64,000 bases of DNA from Taiwanofungus camphoratus (taxonomy: Eukaryota > Basidiomycota > Agaricomycetes > Polyporales > Taiwanofungaceae): assembly GCA_003999685.1 (NCBI GenBank), contig CP021229.1:682001-746000 (forward strand), in the 5' to 3' direction. The notes beneath the pieces are model-generated. The model was given only the letters and a program-made list of their open reading frames with translations. It searched no databases and was not told where the DNA came from. The position numbers and the translations under genes are program-made. Of the stretch, positions 13,418-25,025 are shown piece by piece (the stretch's first letter is position 1; each line of letters begins with the position of its first letter).

Positions 13418-15930
13418 ATGTGGCCTTTCACCACGAGCCCGTCCTTCGACCCGGCGGCCGACCTTCCCGACCTCTCGGGCAAGGTCATAATCGTTACTGG
13501 CGCCTCGTGAGCTTTCTCTTTCCTTGGTGACTAACTGCGGTGTACACTGATATATGTACCCCCTTATTTCACAGCAGTGGCATCGGCCTTGCGACGACGG
13601 CACACCTTCTCCGGGCTAATGCGTGCGTCTATCTTGCTGCACGCAGTGAAGCCAAGGCCTCTGCCGCCATTGCGCAATTACACTCCGAGGGACTAGGAAT
13701 GACCCACAGGCCTTCCGGTGCGCGCCTCCCGGCGGAGAACTCAATGGCCGGATATGGGATGGGCGAGGTACATTACCTCGAATTGGATCTGAGCGATCCA
13801 CGCAACGCCAAGAAGGCGGCGCAGGAGTTCATGGCGCAGGAGGAGCGGCTGGACGTTCTGAGTACGCTATGCTTGGTATATGAGTTTATTGGACTGCGCT
13901 GATGACTGATGGCGGAAGTCAACAATGCTGCCATGTGCGTTCTCGGATGGCCTGGGATTAATTCTGTACTCTGACGCTGAGGCGTACCCGACAGGCCGAA
14001 AGGCCCCTACTTGAAATCGCACGACGGTGTGTCCCGTCACATTCGTTCGATCCTCCTACTCCACCGGTGCTTCGCTCACTGCGAAATCCTGAGTATGTAG
14101 GCATTCAGGACACGATGATGATCAAGTGCGCCAGCCTCTCCCTCGCGTAGGGTTCGTCCGTTGCTGACTACCCGCGAACGCCTGCGCCGTTGGTGCGTGT
14201 GAAGTCACATCAGCCCATTCGTTTTCACGATGTCACTCCTCCCACTCCTTGTGCGAACCGCAAGGGAGGATGACAGTGACGTAAGGATTGTTAATGTGCG
14301 TCAGTCTTCTTTTCCTGTACTCTCTCCTCGCGTATACACCGTCTTTTTCGCGTTTGGTCTGGTTCATTCCTCTACAATATCTTGCCATCTTCTTCCTTTT
14401 CGCCTTGTGATTCTCTTGTCTAGTTGGCTTCGTAAACGACTCCCTTTTCGTCATTCTCGGTTGCTATTTTAATACATTAATTGATGTTCAAACGCGGTGT
14501 TCTCATATTGAGCACCGAACTGACGGTTGAAATTGACTATGCACAGGTCTCCTCCGGCGGGATCCGCCTTCTCCGGTCCGGGGTGCGCTTCAGAGACATG
14601 AACGACTTCAACGACGAACATACAGACTCATGGGACCCTGGCTTCGCGCGATACCGTAAGTTCGATTTGTAGCAGCTTTTTTTTATCCTTGCATCGGTAT
14701 TTTCGTCTCACTATCGTACGCGTCGTGAGTGGGAAATGTGAATGTTTGTCACTGTCCAACGTGCATGGTATCATGTATGGTGTGGAGGGAGAGCTTACTG
14801 GTTCGTCTGGTCAACCACCGTGCGCGGTGTCGGCGGTCTGGTTAGTCATCTCGCCATTCGTATAGTGGCAGAGAGGAGGGAAAGGCGGCTCGTTCGTATC
14901 CTTTTGGGATGCGTATGAGATCAGATGGGCTCGCAGTCTCGTATGTTTCCTTCAGCAGTGCGCTGAACTCCTTCGCCATGAGCCTTTGAGTCGCCATGTC
15001 CACGATGGAGAACCTGAATTGATTGTTCCGCCCCTTCCATGGTGGCTGTTATCAATGACAGAATTGACCCGTCAACACTGTCATGCGCCGTCGCTGAGTC
15101 CTGGTGCGTGGTTGGCTGCTATGCATACCGCAGTGTATGGATGAATTGACTCGCTCGTTGATATCTTCTGATGTTGTGTGTACTATCCGGAGCGGCCCTT
15201 CGCCAGCTTGTGCCCGCTCGTTGGAGTGTCCCTGTTTAATGTTGGCATAAAACCTCACTCTTATGCCATCTATTTTGCATTCGTCTTTGTGGACTCGTTG
15301 CATGCATCCTGACATCCGCTCTTGTTCTCTATTGTGCAAAACCTATACTCCGGAAACGCTGTTACTCCGCACGGCGTTCAAAGTACGTAGCAAGCTTGCA
15401 AATGCACTATTCACGATAGAACTGCAGCGGCGGTTGGATGCCGTGCACATACCCATCGTCGTAATGGTAGTGGACCCAGGGATGGTTGCGACAGGTGTGT
15501 CTCCCCCAGCTTATTTCAGATTTCTCCTTGACTTCCGACCCCAATCTCGCCATTCTTCCATCGTGGTCCCACATCACCTACCCACTTTCACAACCGTCGT
15601 GTCCTTCGCTTATGTGGTATTCTAACACTAGATGGTGTCCTTAATGTACGATACACCCTCCCCTTTCCCCTCTCGCCTCTCTTCTCCTTCCTTGTGCACA
15701 CTTTTTGGACTGCCCCTTCTGTCGGAGCGCACGCTTCTGTCTTTGCGGCGACATCTTGCCTCGTTCACGAGCACGTGCAAGAGCACAAAGGCGCATGGAT
15801 AGGTCCGGGCGGACGGCTGGGAAAGGCGCCCAACAGAGATGCAGGAAGCGCGGGGCCGGCAAGAGAGCTGTGGGACACGACAATGGAGGCGCTGCCTGTG
15901 ACCGGAGTTGCCGTCCCAGAGATTTTATGA
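13418..15930 (+). CDS. Short-chain dehydrogenase/reductase (retinol-dehydrogenase-like)
   Basis: An NAD(P)-dependent oxidoreductase of the classical SDR fold; its substrate cannot be read from sequence. Nine exons fit: 13418-13506, 13575-13861, 13919-13934 (16 nt), 13995-14026, 14101-14125 (25 nt), 14205-14295, 14547-14655, 15384-15494 and 15632-15930. They total 1059 nt, giving 352 residues. Motifs in order: KVIIVTGASSGIG (cofactor loop, about residues 22-34), LDLSDP, INNAAMPKGPY (NNA motif), HISPFVFT, DVRIVNVSSGG (catalytic Ser strand) and YLRSK, the catalytic Tyr-x3-Lys at about residues 216-220. VVDPGMVATDG is the PG motif. The 728-base intron 14656-15383 falls inside YxxxK; it is more than ten times the usual intron length here. 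The C-terminus (YKG-type helix HKGAWIGPGGRLG) is ordinary for fungal RDH-like SDRs. Confidence 0.93.
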
Positions 15931-16829
15931 TGCTCAACACCTCTGCACTGAAGCTGGTCTTTTGTTAGCGCCTTTTTTTGGACGTGGATTCGTTGCTCAA
16001 ATGACTGGAACGCCACCAAGTGTAGAGTCGATCCCGACTGACAACGTCATGCATCGTCCGTTCCCAAGCCGGTCCGGGCATTATGCTTTAGATGAGTCCA
16101 CCACCGTTTGTCAAGGGTAGGTAATAAGGCCTGCTATCGTGTCCTGTGTCGGTATAGGGTGCCATTATCCAGCTTTGCCCCAATCAAGTACATTCCAGTT
16201 CTGTTTGCATATCGTCATATGGCGCATATCGAGTTTGGACTTCCGCGGGCAACTCGGAATTCCAAACTCGCTATGCGCCATACGACTGTGTGCAAACAAA
16301 ACTCGAACAAAGTCTACTAAATATGCTGCATGTGCCGTGGAGTCCGCCGCAACGCGTTATGCTATTGCTCCGACCAGAATGTCTGAATCCTTCGCAGTAC
16401 TCAACATTATCTGAAGTTGTGCTGACATCATCTATGGTCCGGTGTCAACGTAATTGAAAATGATGTCCTCTCAATTGCCTTGTTGTGGGATACTCTGTGA
16501 TCCATCAACGGCTATTCCGTGAACTCCCGTCATTGAACAGATGTGTGCCAGACAGGATCATCGAGATCACCGAACTGTCACTTCGGGATAACCTGCTAAA
16601 GTGTGTCATAATATACCGGACAACATCGTACTGTACAAGTACGTAAGGGTGACTGAAACATACACCATACAGACACAGCGGCGAGCCTAGGAGGTTACAA
16701 TAATAAGTAATAAGCGTACCATGTAGCACGTCGTACTTTTTGCTCTTCACATTAGTCCGGTCATAAATAGTCACTCGCTATGAGGTTGTTTACAAGGATA
16801 GCGTCCCTGACTGTTGCCAAGGCTCAGTT
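15931..16829. other. Convergent intergenic region containing a long hairpin
   Basis: 3' flanks of the dehydrogenase (+) and the G-alpha gene (-). Apart from the inverted repeat at 16203-16297, listed separately, I see no gene. Short + strand ORFs over 16108-16414 are a consequence of the hairpin region being open and match no known protein. Confidence 0.5.
16203..16297. repeat. Long imperfect inverted repeat (43-nt arms, 9-nt loop)
   Basis: The left arm, 16203-16245, begins GTTTGCATATCG and ends GTTTGGACTTCCG. The right arm, 16255-16297, is its reverse complement with 6 differences in 43. Two of these become G-U pairs in RNA of this strand. The loop is CGGGCAACT. It lies between two convergent genes. 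It may be a tiny foldback element or the precursor of a small RNA; the sequence alone does not decide. Confidence 0.8.
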
Positions 16830-18768
16830 TCAGCTTGAAGAGTGAGGGAAGCTAGGAAAGAACATACTACGCGCGATGGCGGTAGACATCGTAGCAACAT
16901 CCTTCGAGTTTCAATGGTGTCAATTGACGTGAAACCTAGAAATCGGCGAGATTGCTTACAATGGCACAGGTCAAATGTACATGTAGTTGTCGCTCCGGGC
17001 GAGGAGTGTTTTGTTTGTGAATCGCGGTGAATTTACGCCTCAGATCTGTAGGCATGATGTCACTCGATGGGATGATCAGCACGAAGAAAACAACCAACAA
17101 GTCGAAACGTGCTCGTAGTCATTTGGAGCGTCCTTGTAGCTCTTCACATAACGTGCAAATGACACTCCAGCGTCTAGCTTGGCCTTAAGGACGTCACTCT
17201 TGTTTAAAAGTAAAATGAAGATGGCCATTTTCAAGAGCTGGCTGGAACAGATAGTCTTCCACAAGTTGAAGGAGTCAAGCTATTGACAGGCAGTGTGACG
17301 ATCATTCCCGGTCGTGAACAGTAATTATCAGAACACTCACTAGTCGATTGACAGTCCTGTCTTCCAGGAGAACCTCATTGAAGGCGGCCATAGGACACAG
17401 AAAGAGGATAGCATCCACTAAATGAATTGTAAGTTTGATGATACATTCCGTGATTTATACATACCGTCCTCGAAGAAGGGCACCCAGGCCGCTAGGGAGT
17501 ATTCCCAAAGGGAAGGCCTAAGAATATTAATTCCACGTCAGGTATAGCTTAAATACCCACCTCGTTGACCTCGTGCACCTCCCACGTCATAAAAAGCCCA
17601 CTTTGAACCATGCTCAGCCGCTACAGTAATCACGAAGTATCAACGCATGCTCGTAATTTTGAGTGAAAGACGATGACTACATGTTTCCACAGTCACAACA
17701 TGCTCTTCCACGCCGATGGTTTGCAAACGCGCGCGGAGAATATCCGCTTAACTGAGTGTTAGAGATGCATTGCTACTTGACGCATCAAGCGACGTACGTA
17801 TAGTAGGCTGGTAATCAATTGATGCTACACGGTTCGCTTGATCAAGGAAGCTAAAGAGAGACGCGCATCAATGGACATGGATCGAGAAGAATTAGACAAT
17901 TGTAGCGCACAATCCTGCCTGCTCCTCGAGAGAGACACCTTCCTCTTTGAGGCCTGCCCGGACTGACGGATCAGCCCACAGTTCCACAATATCTTCGCGG
18001 CAAGCATCCAAAATTTGCCTTGCATTGTCCAGCTCATCAGGTCGACTTTCTACTTGGGTCGGAAGCCAGCGTCGATGCAAAAGTGCTTTCCATCCCGATC
18101 CACCACGGATTGACACTTCCGAAGCTCTACCGTAATACCAGGGTGTAACTTTTTCTATGTCAAGAGCACCACGGGAAGGGTCGTCGGCCGACAATCGCTG
18201 GACTAGTATCAGCTCGACTTGACGAAGGGGCGATAGCCGCACCCGCAATCGCCGAAGTTCATCATAGGGCGACTGTGAAGATAACCTAGTCACGTCAGAT
18301 AGCACACTATTGACTCGACTTCTGGATCCGCCTGATAGGAGATCGAGGATGAAGTTCACGGAACGGATGAGATTGAGATGAATGACCGCGCGCCAAGCCT
18401 CAGCCTCGGCTTGGAATGCTCTGGGAGCCAAATGTAGCTGGAAATTCTTCAGTATGGTTGATTTCCCCGACTCCGCTTGTCCTGGAGAAACATGGAAGAC
18501 AAAGAAGGTGAGTACGGAAATCTTTCCTGCTATTATCCGCTGCTCTAATTCCGGTCGCACCTAGAAGAAGGACCCTCGTATGATATCGCTGTTTCCGGGA
18601 TTCTTGCCTTTCTTTCTCTATTGCATAGTCTATGGCATCTGATATTCTCTTCGCCTCCTTCTCCTCTTCGAGGCGCAGGGCTCTCTCGAGATCTGTTTCG
18701 CCTGGAGGAGGGAAAGGGGGCCAGCTGATTTCAGACGCGACTGGCGAGGGTGGTTTAGACCAGCGCAT
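16830..18768 (-). CDS. Heterotrimeric G-protein alpha subunit, divergent basidiomycete type
   Basis: G-alpha proteins are membrane-associated GTPase switches coupled to 7TM receptors. The ATG at 18768 starts MRWSKPPSPVASEISWPPFP. There is no MGxxxS myristoylation signal, unlike canonical G-alpha. All nucleotide-binding motifs are present over successive exons: the P-loop LLLGQAESGKST, split by an intron after LLLG; DILRARLQTIGVEEH (switch I region with the Arg and Thr); FYDVGGARGQR (G3, switch II); VDAILFLCPMAAFNE; LLLNKSDVL (G4); and VHLTCAI (G5, TCAT-like). The last exon ends DVATMSTAIARSM... at a stop at 16830. An extra Ser/Arg-rich insert (about 18330-18150 and the CREDIVELWADPSVRAG helix) sits in the helical domain. 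The terminal Cys for pertussis-type modification is absent. It belongs to the expanded, atypical G-alpha group of Agaricomycetes rather than the Gpa1-4 core. Confidence 0.92.
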
Positions 18769-19149
18769 TAATGAGAGAGAAGAGCAAAACAGTGAAGTCG
18801 AGAGCTAATTCATTCAAAGGAAAGCGTCGACACTTCGGTGCATGGTACGAAACATGATATAGGAGTAGGCACCGTGCGTACTCAGATGCGGACTTGTACC
18901 GTTTATGTTTATGCATGATGCAAGATCAGGACAAGATCTTTTAGCAGATTGGATAGATGCTGACATGAGGTCTCCAAGGTGATTTCGAACGTTTAGAGCA
19001 TCGGCAAATTCACGAGCACACGAACGTAGTCCTTGTCAGATGGCGAACTGCTTGAGCACGATGCAATCTTGACAAGTCGGTGATTGATCACCAAAAAAAT
19101 TTATGAATACTTGGCACGTAATGTTCGCAGATACACATACTAGTGACAA
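18769..19149. other. Promoter region of the G-alpha gene, nothing else seen
   Basis: A 381-base stretch, AT-richer than its surroundings, with no ORF of note. It must include the upstream region of the minus-strand G-alpha gene. Confidence 0.4.
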
Positions 19150-20105
19150 CTAGTTACTTCGTGGAGTTCTGTGAAAACGTGCTCGACTCACCAACGAGCG
19201 GAGTTGACTCGCAATCGACAACCACTGTGCCGAGACTTGAAAATTCGGATCAAAACATGTGAATCTGTAATATGCATCTCTGAAAATGAAGGGACGCAGT
19301 GGCTGACACTGACTGCACCACTCAGGACTAATTTCGCACTTACGCAGTGGTATTGTTAAGTCAGTACGATGGATGACATTGGGTGGGACCACCGTCCAAG
19401 AACCTCGACACCCTCAAGTTTTGGCAGAAGTGACAGAATATGAACCCATGGCCATCTGATTCCTGCTCGGCTTCCGAGACACCGGATGCTACTATTCAGT
19501 TCTCGGATGCTAACATTCATTATGTACAGCATCAGGTACCCCAGACTTTGATATTCATGTCCCCGCACACACATCGAAGCTGCTACATACACCATGAGCG
19601 CAAGCTAGGGATGAGAAACTCGGCGAAACAGCATTGACAACGTTCATTGTAGGTCGTAATTGACGTAGGCAAGGCAGACAAGGTCGAAATAAAAAAAGAA
19701 ACGGAACATGTATCATGCAGCTTGAGAATGATGATACGTGGCAACGTCATGATCAACAGTGGACAAAACCCAATGTACCAACGAACACATGTCTGAACGC
19801 CTGACGCGAGAGAGGACATTGAAACAAACGAGAAAGCCCAAGAAGGAAGTGAGTGTTGCGATATGCGAGTAGACGATCGTGTTATTGCAATAGCGTTGAA
19901 GATACGATAGCGGACCAAACAGAGAAGAAAAATAGATTAGAAACAGGAAAGCAGGGTCCAACAGAGCATGGTCTTGATGATTGTGTATGTCGATGATGTT
20001 CAGTATGCCAACAACATTATGGTCTATAAACTTCGCCAGTTCTGGGCGTGTGTAATCTCTTTTTAGACACCCAGCAAACCGCGGTGCGTCTGGAGATGTA
20101 GTCAT
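19150..20105 (-). CDS. Possible small multi-exon gene, family unknown
   Basis: An ATG at 20105 opens MTTSPDAPRFAGCLKRDYTR, which reads like the start of a real protein. About 0.5 kb further on the same strand, near 19480-19390, is LSLLPKLEGVEVLGRWSHP, whose leucine spacing recalls the repeats after an F-box in fungal F-box/LRR proteins. Between them the hydrophobic reading (LFLIYFSSLFGPLSYL) may be intron read through. I could not join these pieces into one model. An F-box-like protein is only a suggestion; a decayed gene is equally possible. Confidence 0.3.
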
Positions 20106-20156
20106 CCTGCTGATATCGTGTGTGGAAGTCAGTCATGGTTTTAGCGATCTATCCTG

Positions 20157-23100
20157 TTAGTCAAGCCGACGCTCAGGGGTCCATGATCGACCGGCATCCC
20201 TGCCAAGCACAAAGACGACGTCTTCCTCATCCTCTTCGTCCCCAGCTCCTTCTCCTTCGTCTCCCTCAGGAGAGTGTTCCACTTGTTGGCTGGCATCAAT
20301 TACAGGTGACCCGTCCTCTGTCCACCCCTGTGAGGAAATACTTGATACCTCATTCTCGATAGTACTTTTGCTAGCGTTCGGTAGAACAAATTGCTCCCAC
20401 TGGCGCATGCGAACACATTCGTCCTTGACCTCGACGAGATTGGACAGTGTCAGAACGTCTTTTACCAGCTGGTAATCGGTGGTTAAACGCGTAACGCGGG
20501 GGAATGCTGCTATGAGCAAGATCGAGATCCATCCGCAAGAGTCCATCTGCGGTGTGCACATAAAAAGCTTTAGTGTGAGAGAATATCACTATGCAGCAAT
20601 CGACTCACTCTCTGGCGAAGCCAAAAGTCCTGTATTATGTTCTGGGGGCTAAGATAGTATTCCAATTGGCCGAGTAGTGCTAACCTGGTAGGATCGAGAG
20701 GAAATGACACTGAAGACAACGGTGGTGGCATGGGTGGACTTGGCTGCACATTTTGCGATACAGGCGTATATGGCGGATACGCCGCCGCAAAGGTTTCATA
20801 TCCAGGCGCCACATAAGGTTGCAGGGTGTGCATTGGATTGACATAGTATCCAGCGACGTCGGCGTGAAGCAATGGAGGTTGCTGCATGGCAAAGGGTGGT
20901 TGGCGGCTTGACCCCTGATAACCGCCTCCTCTCGAGTAACCGCGCGCATGATAGCCTCTGCCCCCAGCCCCACGACCCCTGCGCCCAACAAACCCGCGGT
21001 CGTGACCAAAACCTGCGCCATATGATCCACGTCGGGGGCGTCCATGATACTCACGCTCCTGCTGGCGCTCTGCATGCCACTCGCGACGCTCGCGTGCAGT
21101 GGTGGGTGCACGCCCGCTTCCGAAGCCGTACCCATAGTCTTTGACTTCCCACTCGTCACTCGCCCCCGGGGACTGAGTTGAAGATGCGGGTGGATAGGAC
21201 GGCGATGACGCACCATTTGGTTCCGTCGAGATGGGCGGAACGACTATGTGGCGCGGGGCATGGATCGTTGTCGATCCTGGCGGCAGAGAGGGGATGGACG
21301 GTATATACATGTCTGCCTGGGACAGAAACGGGATTGTCTCAGGTGCCATGCCTAAGGAGTTGGTGAGGGGGATGATTGTAGTAGTATCGTTGTCTGCCTC
21401 CAGACCGGCCTGCGGGTTGATCCCAACCTTTGCTTCGATTTCTGCACCCGCTTCAAGCTGGTTCGTCGTCCCAAATTCCCACCTTGCCTCAGGATCCGTC
21501 TGGCCAATTACGCTTGACGCCGTCGCCGCTGTCCTCTCTCCTGCTGATTCTCCCTCACCGTCCTTGAGCCTTGCCGTGGGCTCGAACTGCTCCGAGACAG
21601 CCCTTGCAGGTAGCTCTACTGCATGTCCCTTGGAATGCGTTCGCGTACGCGACCGTATTCGTGCAGGGCTAGGCTCGCCAGGTGCAATGCCGACCGTGAA
21701 TGGTGGAATTGGCTTCTCATCCTCATCGCCCTTCCACCCCTCATTGTTCGCCTCAGCCATGTCGCCCTTTGACGGCGGCTTCGGACTGTCTGCAGGACTC
21801 AGGCTCCCAGCGACCATACTAATACTTCCAAAGCTCAGCTGGCGCGCCCTGCGTCCCCCCGCCACGTCCTTCGGTCTGCCCTCTCGGTAATCGTTCGTCC
21901 CCTCTTCTGGTGCCTCCGCCTGGGTTTGCGGTTGACCGTACGTCGCCGGAGGTGGCAGCGCGAACCCGACATCCCTGTAGCCTGCGACAGCTTCGCTCTC
22001 TGCAGGTGGCGGTGGTCGCGCGAGCGTTGAATGCGGCGGTACGCCCTCTGGTGTACCTATCTCACGCAGGACAGGGATCGGTCCGGGGACAGACGAAGCA
22101 GGGCCCCAGTACAGGTACGGGTTGGCGTACCCATAAGTGTATTGCGGATAAGGATGGTAAGATGGTGTGCCTACATACGGGCCTGGGGTCTGCCCGGGAG
22201 GATACGCACTCGGCATGGGTGGAAGACCTGCCATGGGCGGTAACCCGTGAGGAGGCAGCATATATGCGCCCGTCGCAGGCGAGACGGGCGTATGCGGGGA
22301 ATGGTATGATGACGGGATAGAAGAGACGGGGGGCGGGATATAGGATGTGGTAATACCGTTGACGTGCATCGCACTTGTGCCGACGTCTGCATTAGGGGCT
22401 AAGCTTGTGCCTGTGCTGCCCGCAAGACCAGGCGAGCCGGCGCGCGAGGATCGTAAGCTTGCACGGGCACTCCCCACACTGCCCGCGCCGCTCACGCTGG
22501 GCACCCCGCTTCCACTCATACTCATACTCACGCCCACGCCCACGGCGGTGCTCACCCCTTGTGCAGTCGCACCTTCCTCAAGCAGCTGCCGGCCCCTTGT
22601 CATCGTCGGCGGGCTACTTCCCACGCTCGAGCTCGCCTGCGAATGGCGCATCCCAACAGACGAGTGTGTCCTGCTCTGACCTTGCGATCCCGTCCCCGAG
22701 CCAGAGGCGGACATTGAGCCTGATGCGGAGGGATTTTGAGTTTGATGCGGATGGTGATGTCGAGGGTGATTGCTGGAGTGGTGATGCGAAGGACGATGGG
22801 AGTAGTGGTGAAGGTGGCCACGCGGACGGTGGTGAGCGTCGGCGGCAGCTTGCATTTCAGCCGCCGGGATGGGCACCCATTTTGTCTTCTCACCTATTCG
22901 TATAGAATGAAAGGAAAAGGGAGTGTAATAAGATCAGTAGTTTGTCAGATAGTGTCATACTTCCGGACAAAGGATAATATCCGCAGAATGCCATCTGCAC
23001 TGAAAGAACGTGGAAACAAGATATGATGAAGAAATGAACACAAGTAGGAAAGTAGTCCTGAGCAGCTGACAGTATGAACACGGCCTCAAGCACGTCGAAG

Positions 23101-24404
23101 TCAAAATGGCGTCGCAATCACAAACAACTGCACAAAATAGTGTACGCCACTAATGCACTGCCGTTTTGAAGGGCAGAACAAAGAGGAGTGCACGATTCAG
23201 TCTTACCACTGGGATCAAAAGGGGCCCGTCCAAGGACTTTAAAGACTGGAAAAGGGAGAAAAAACACTTAGGAACAAAGAACAAAACACGCACCTCTCCT
23301 TGAACTCCCACTGCTTCCCTGCACGCTCCCCTCTCTCTCGTGCCCCTTCCCACTTCCGCCAGCGCCGGTCCGCTCGCCGTCATCACCAGCTACCCCGACC
23401 TGTCCGACCTCCGGCCAGTCATCCAGCAGTGGCGCGCGCCCAGGACGCACCACAAAAGGGTCATCGTGCTCTTCGTTATCCTTGCCCTGCGAACGCGAAC
23501 GGGCGTGTTCGTTGTTGGTCGTACTCGTGTTGGTATTTGACGGGCTGACATGGCCGTTGATGGTCGTAGTCGGTTTTGCGGCTGCTGCCGGCGCCGTTGC
23601 CTGGTTCGTCACATTCTGCAGCGCGGTTGAGGACAGGGATGGCAGGGAGGTGGCGACGGGGTCTGGCAATCCTCCTGAAGGACGAGAATGAGGTGACGAC
23701 TGAACGCCACCACTAGGATTTAGGGAAGGTGTGGGAGTGGTCGAAGAAGATGCCTGCTGGACCTGAGTCTGCATGGACGCCGCCCGCGCCTTGGCCATCT
23801 GCTCCCTCCTCACGGCCCACACATTCACAGCGGGTGGAGGTGCAGGTTTATATGCAGGTTTGGACTCTGGAGGGACCGAGTCTTCTGGCCTCGAGGCGGG
23901 CGACGAGTCGGTGGTCAGGGTCGCGTTAGAGGTACCTGAAGCATAGGCAGAGTTTACGTCAATCAAGCCCGACCCGTCAACGTCCCCTTTAGGACGGTCG
24001 GCATCTCTAGCGATGGACGATGGTGAGGGCGTGTCGGGCCCAGCATGTGGGGAAGGGGGCTTTGATTTCGATATATCGGATACATTTGCGCTGGTAGGGG
24101 CAGTGCTGATGCTCGGTGCGGTGCTTGAGGCGGTGGACATGCTGGCTGCTGCGGATGCAGCGCCGCTGGTCAACGGAGGAGGTAGAGGAGGGTGGCCTGG
24201 CATGGTAGACGGGGTTTTTGAAACTGGGCGGATGTTTTGCGCCTTCTTCGCGCGGTCGGCGTACGAAAGCGGGGGAGGGACAGCGGTAGTGTTCGAGTTT
24301 ACATTCGTACTCATAGTTGAGCTGCCAGTACTGATACTAGCTTGTCTGAGAACGGAGTTGCCAGTGGGATGAGAAGCCCCAGACGAAGGTGGTTGTGGTG
24401 CCAT
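20157..24404 (-). CDS. La-motif RNA-binding protein, LARP1/Sro9-like
   Basis: LARP1/Sro9-type proteins bind mRNA and tune translation and stability. Four exons: 24404-23294, 23245-23207 (39 nt), 22893-20609 and 20546-20157, totalling 3825 nt or 1274 residues. The N-terminal third is Ser/Thr/Pro-rich with SYADRAKKAQNI and NVWAVRREQMAKARA, then DPFVVRPGRAPLLDDWPEVG; such blocks recur in fungal Sro9/LARP1 homologues. KTKWVPIPAAEMQAAADA follows the small exon, then His-rich and long disordered stretches, then an RG/RGG-rich segment (about residues 1030-1065, GFVGRRGRGAGGRGYHARG). The La motif closes the protein: LLGQLEYYLSPQNIIQDFWL and, after the last intron, RMDSCGWISILLIAAFPRV ... LTTDYQLVKDVL ... 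RQWEQFVLP. After it comes only an acidic tail, so there is no C-terminal DM15 region as in animal LARP1. Upstream GTG-initiated frame before 24404 was not used. Confidence 0.93.
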
Positions 24405-25025
24405 TTGGATGGCTCCCTCCAAAGTGCTGAGACTAGGGAGTCGGTCGGGCGACCTTAGAGATAGTGGATACAAACGAGAGTGCTCGGTACCGGACAGGAT
24501 CGATTCGATTTGCCGATTGGAATTTCGCAGAGACTGGCGGCAAACTGATCCAGGCGTGGGCACGACGACGACTGCTAGACGACGAGATGGGACAGGGACG
24601 ACGAGGGGGCTCAGATATGCGATATGCTGAGACGATGAAGCCGGTGACAGGGTGAGATGGCTGTGGCCAGATGCAAGAGGCAGGGGTCAGTTTGAGCCTG
24701 CGCAAGCGGCCACTGCCAGTGCACTGCTGTCCCGCTCACGTAAACCCTTGGCCGGCGCGCGACCCTCCCTCAACTTGTTCCCACAACTCGGACTCAAAAC
24801 ATTTCTCGACGGTTTCACTAGGATTTACTAAAATAAAAAATCCCTCTACAAATTTTCTGCCTTCTCCAGCAACTGACCGGGTCTTCTGACGGGGCTGTCA
24901 AACTCTTGTAGGGGCCAGTCACGTGTGCGGATCATTGGTGCGGCAGACGCCGACGGCCTCCTAGCGGCCAAACGGTCCCAGGCTCCCTCCAACGCCTCCA
25001 TCTTCTCCAGCCACGCGTGCGCTCG

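Noticed and set aside
13418-18768. A secondary-metabolite gene cluster around the dehydrogenase
   Set aside because: Neighbours are SAHH and G-alpha, and no synthase, P450 or transporter is nearby.
21231-21890. 219-codon + strand frame within the LARP1-like gene
   Set aside because: Antisense to low-complexity coding sequence with strong base bias; no domain.
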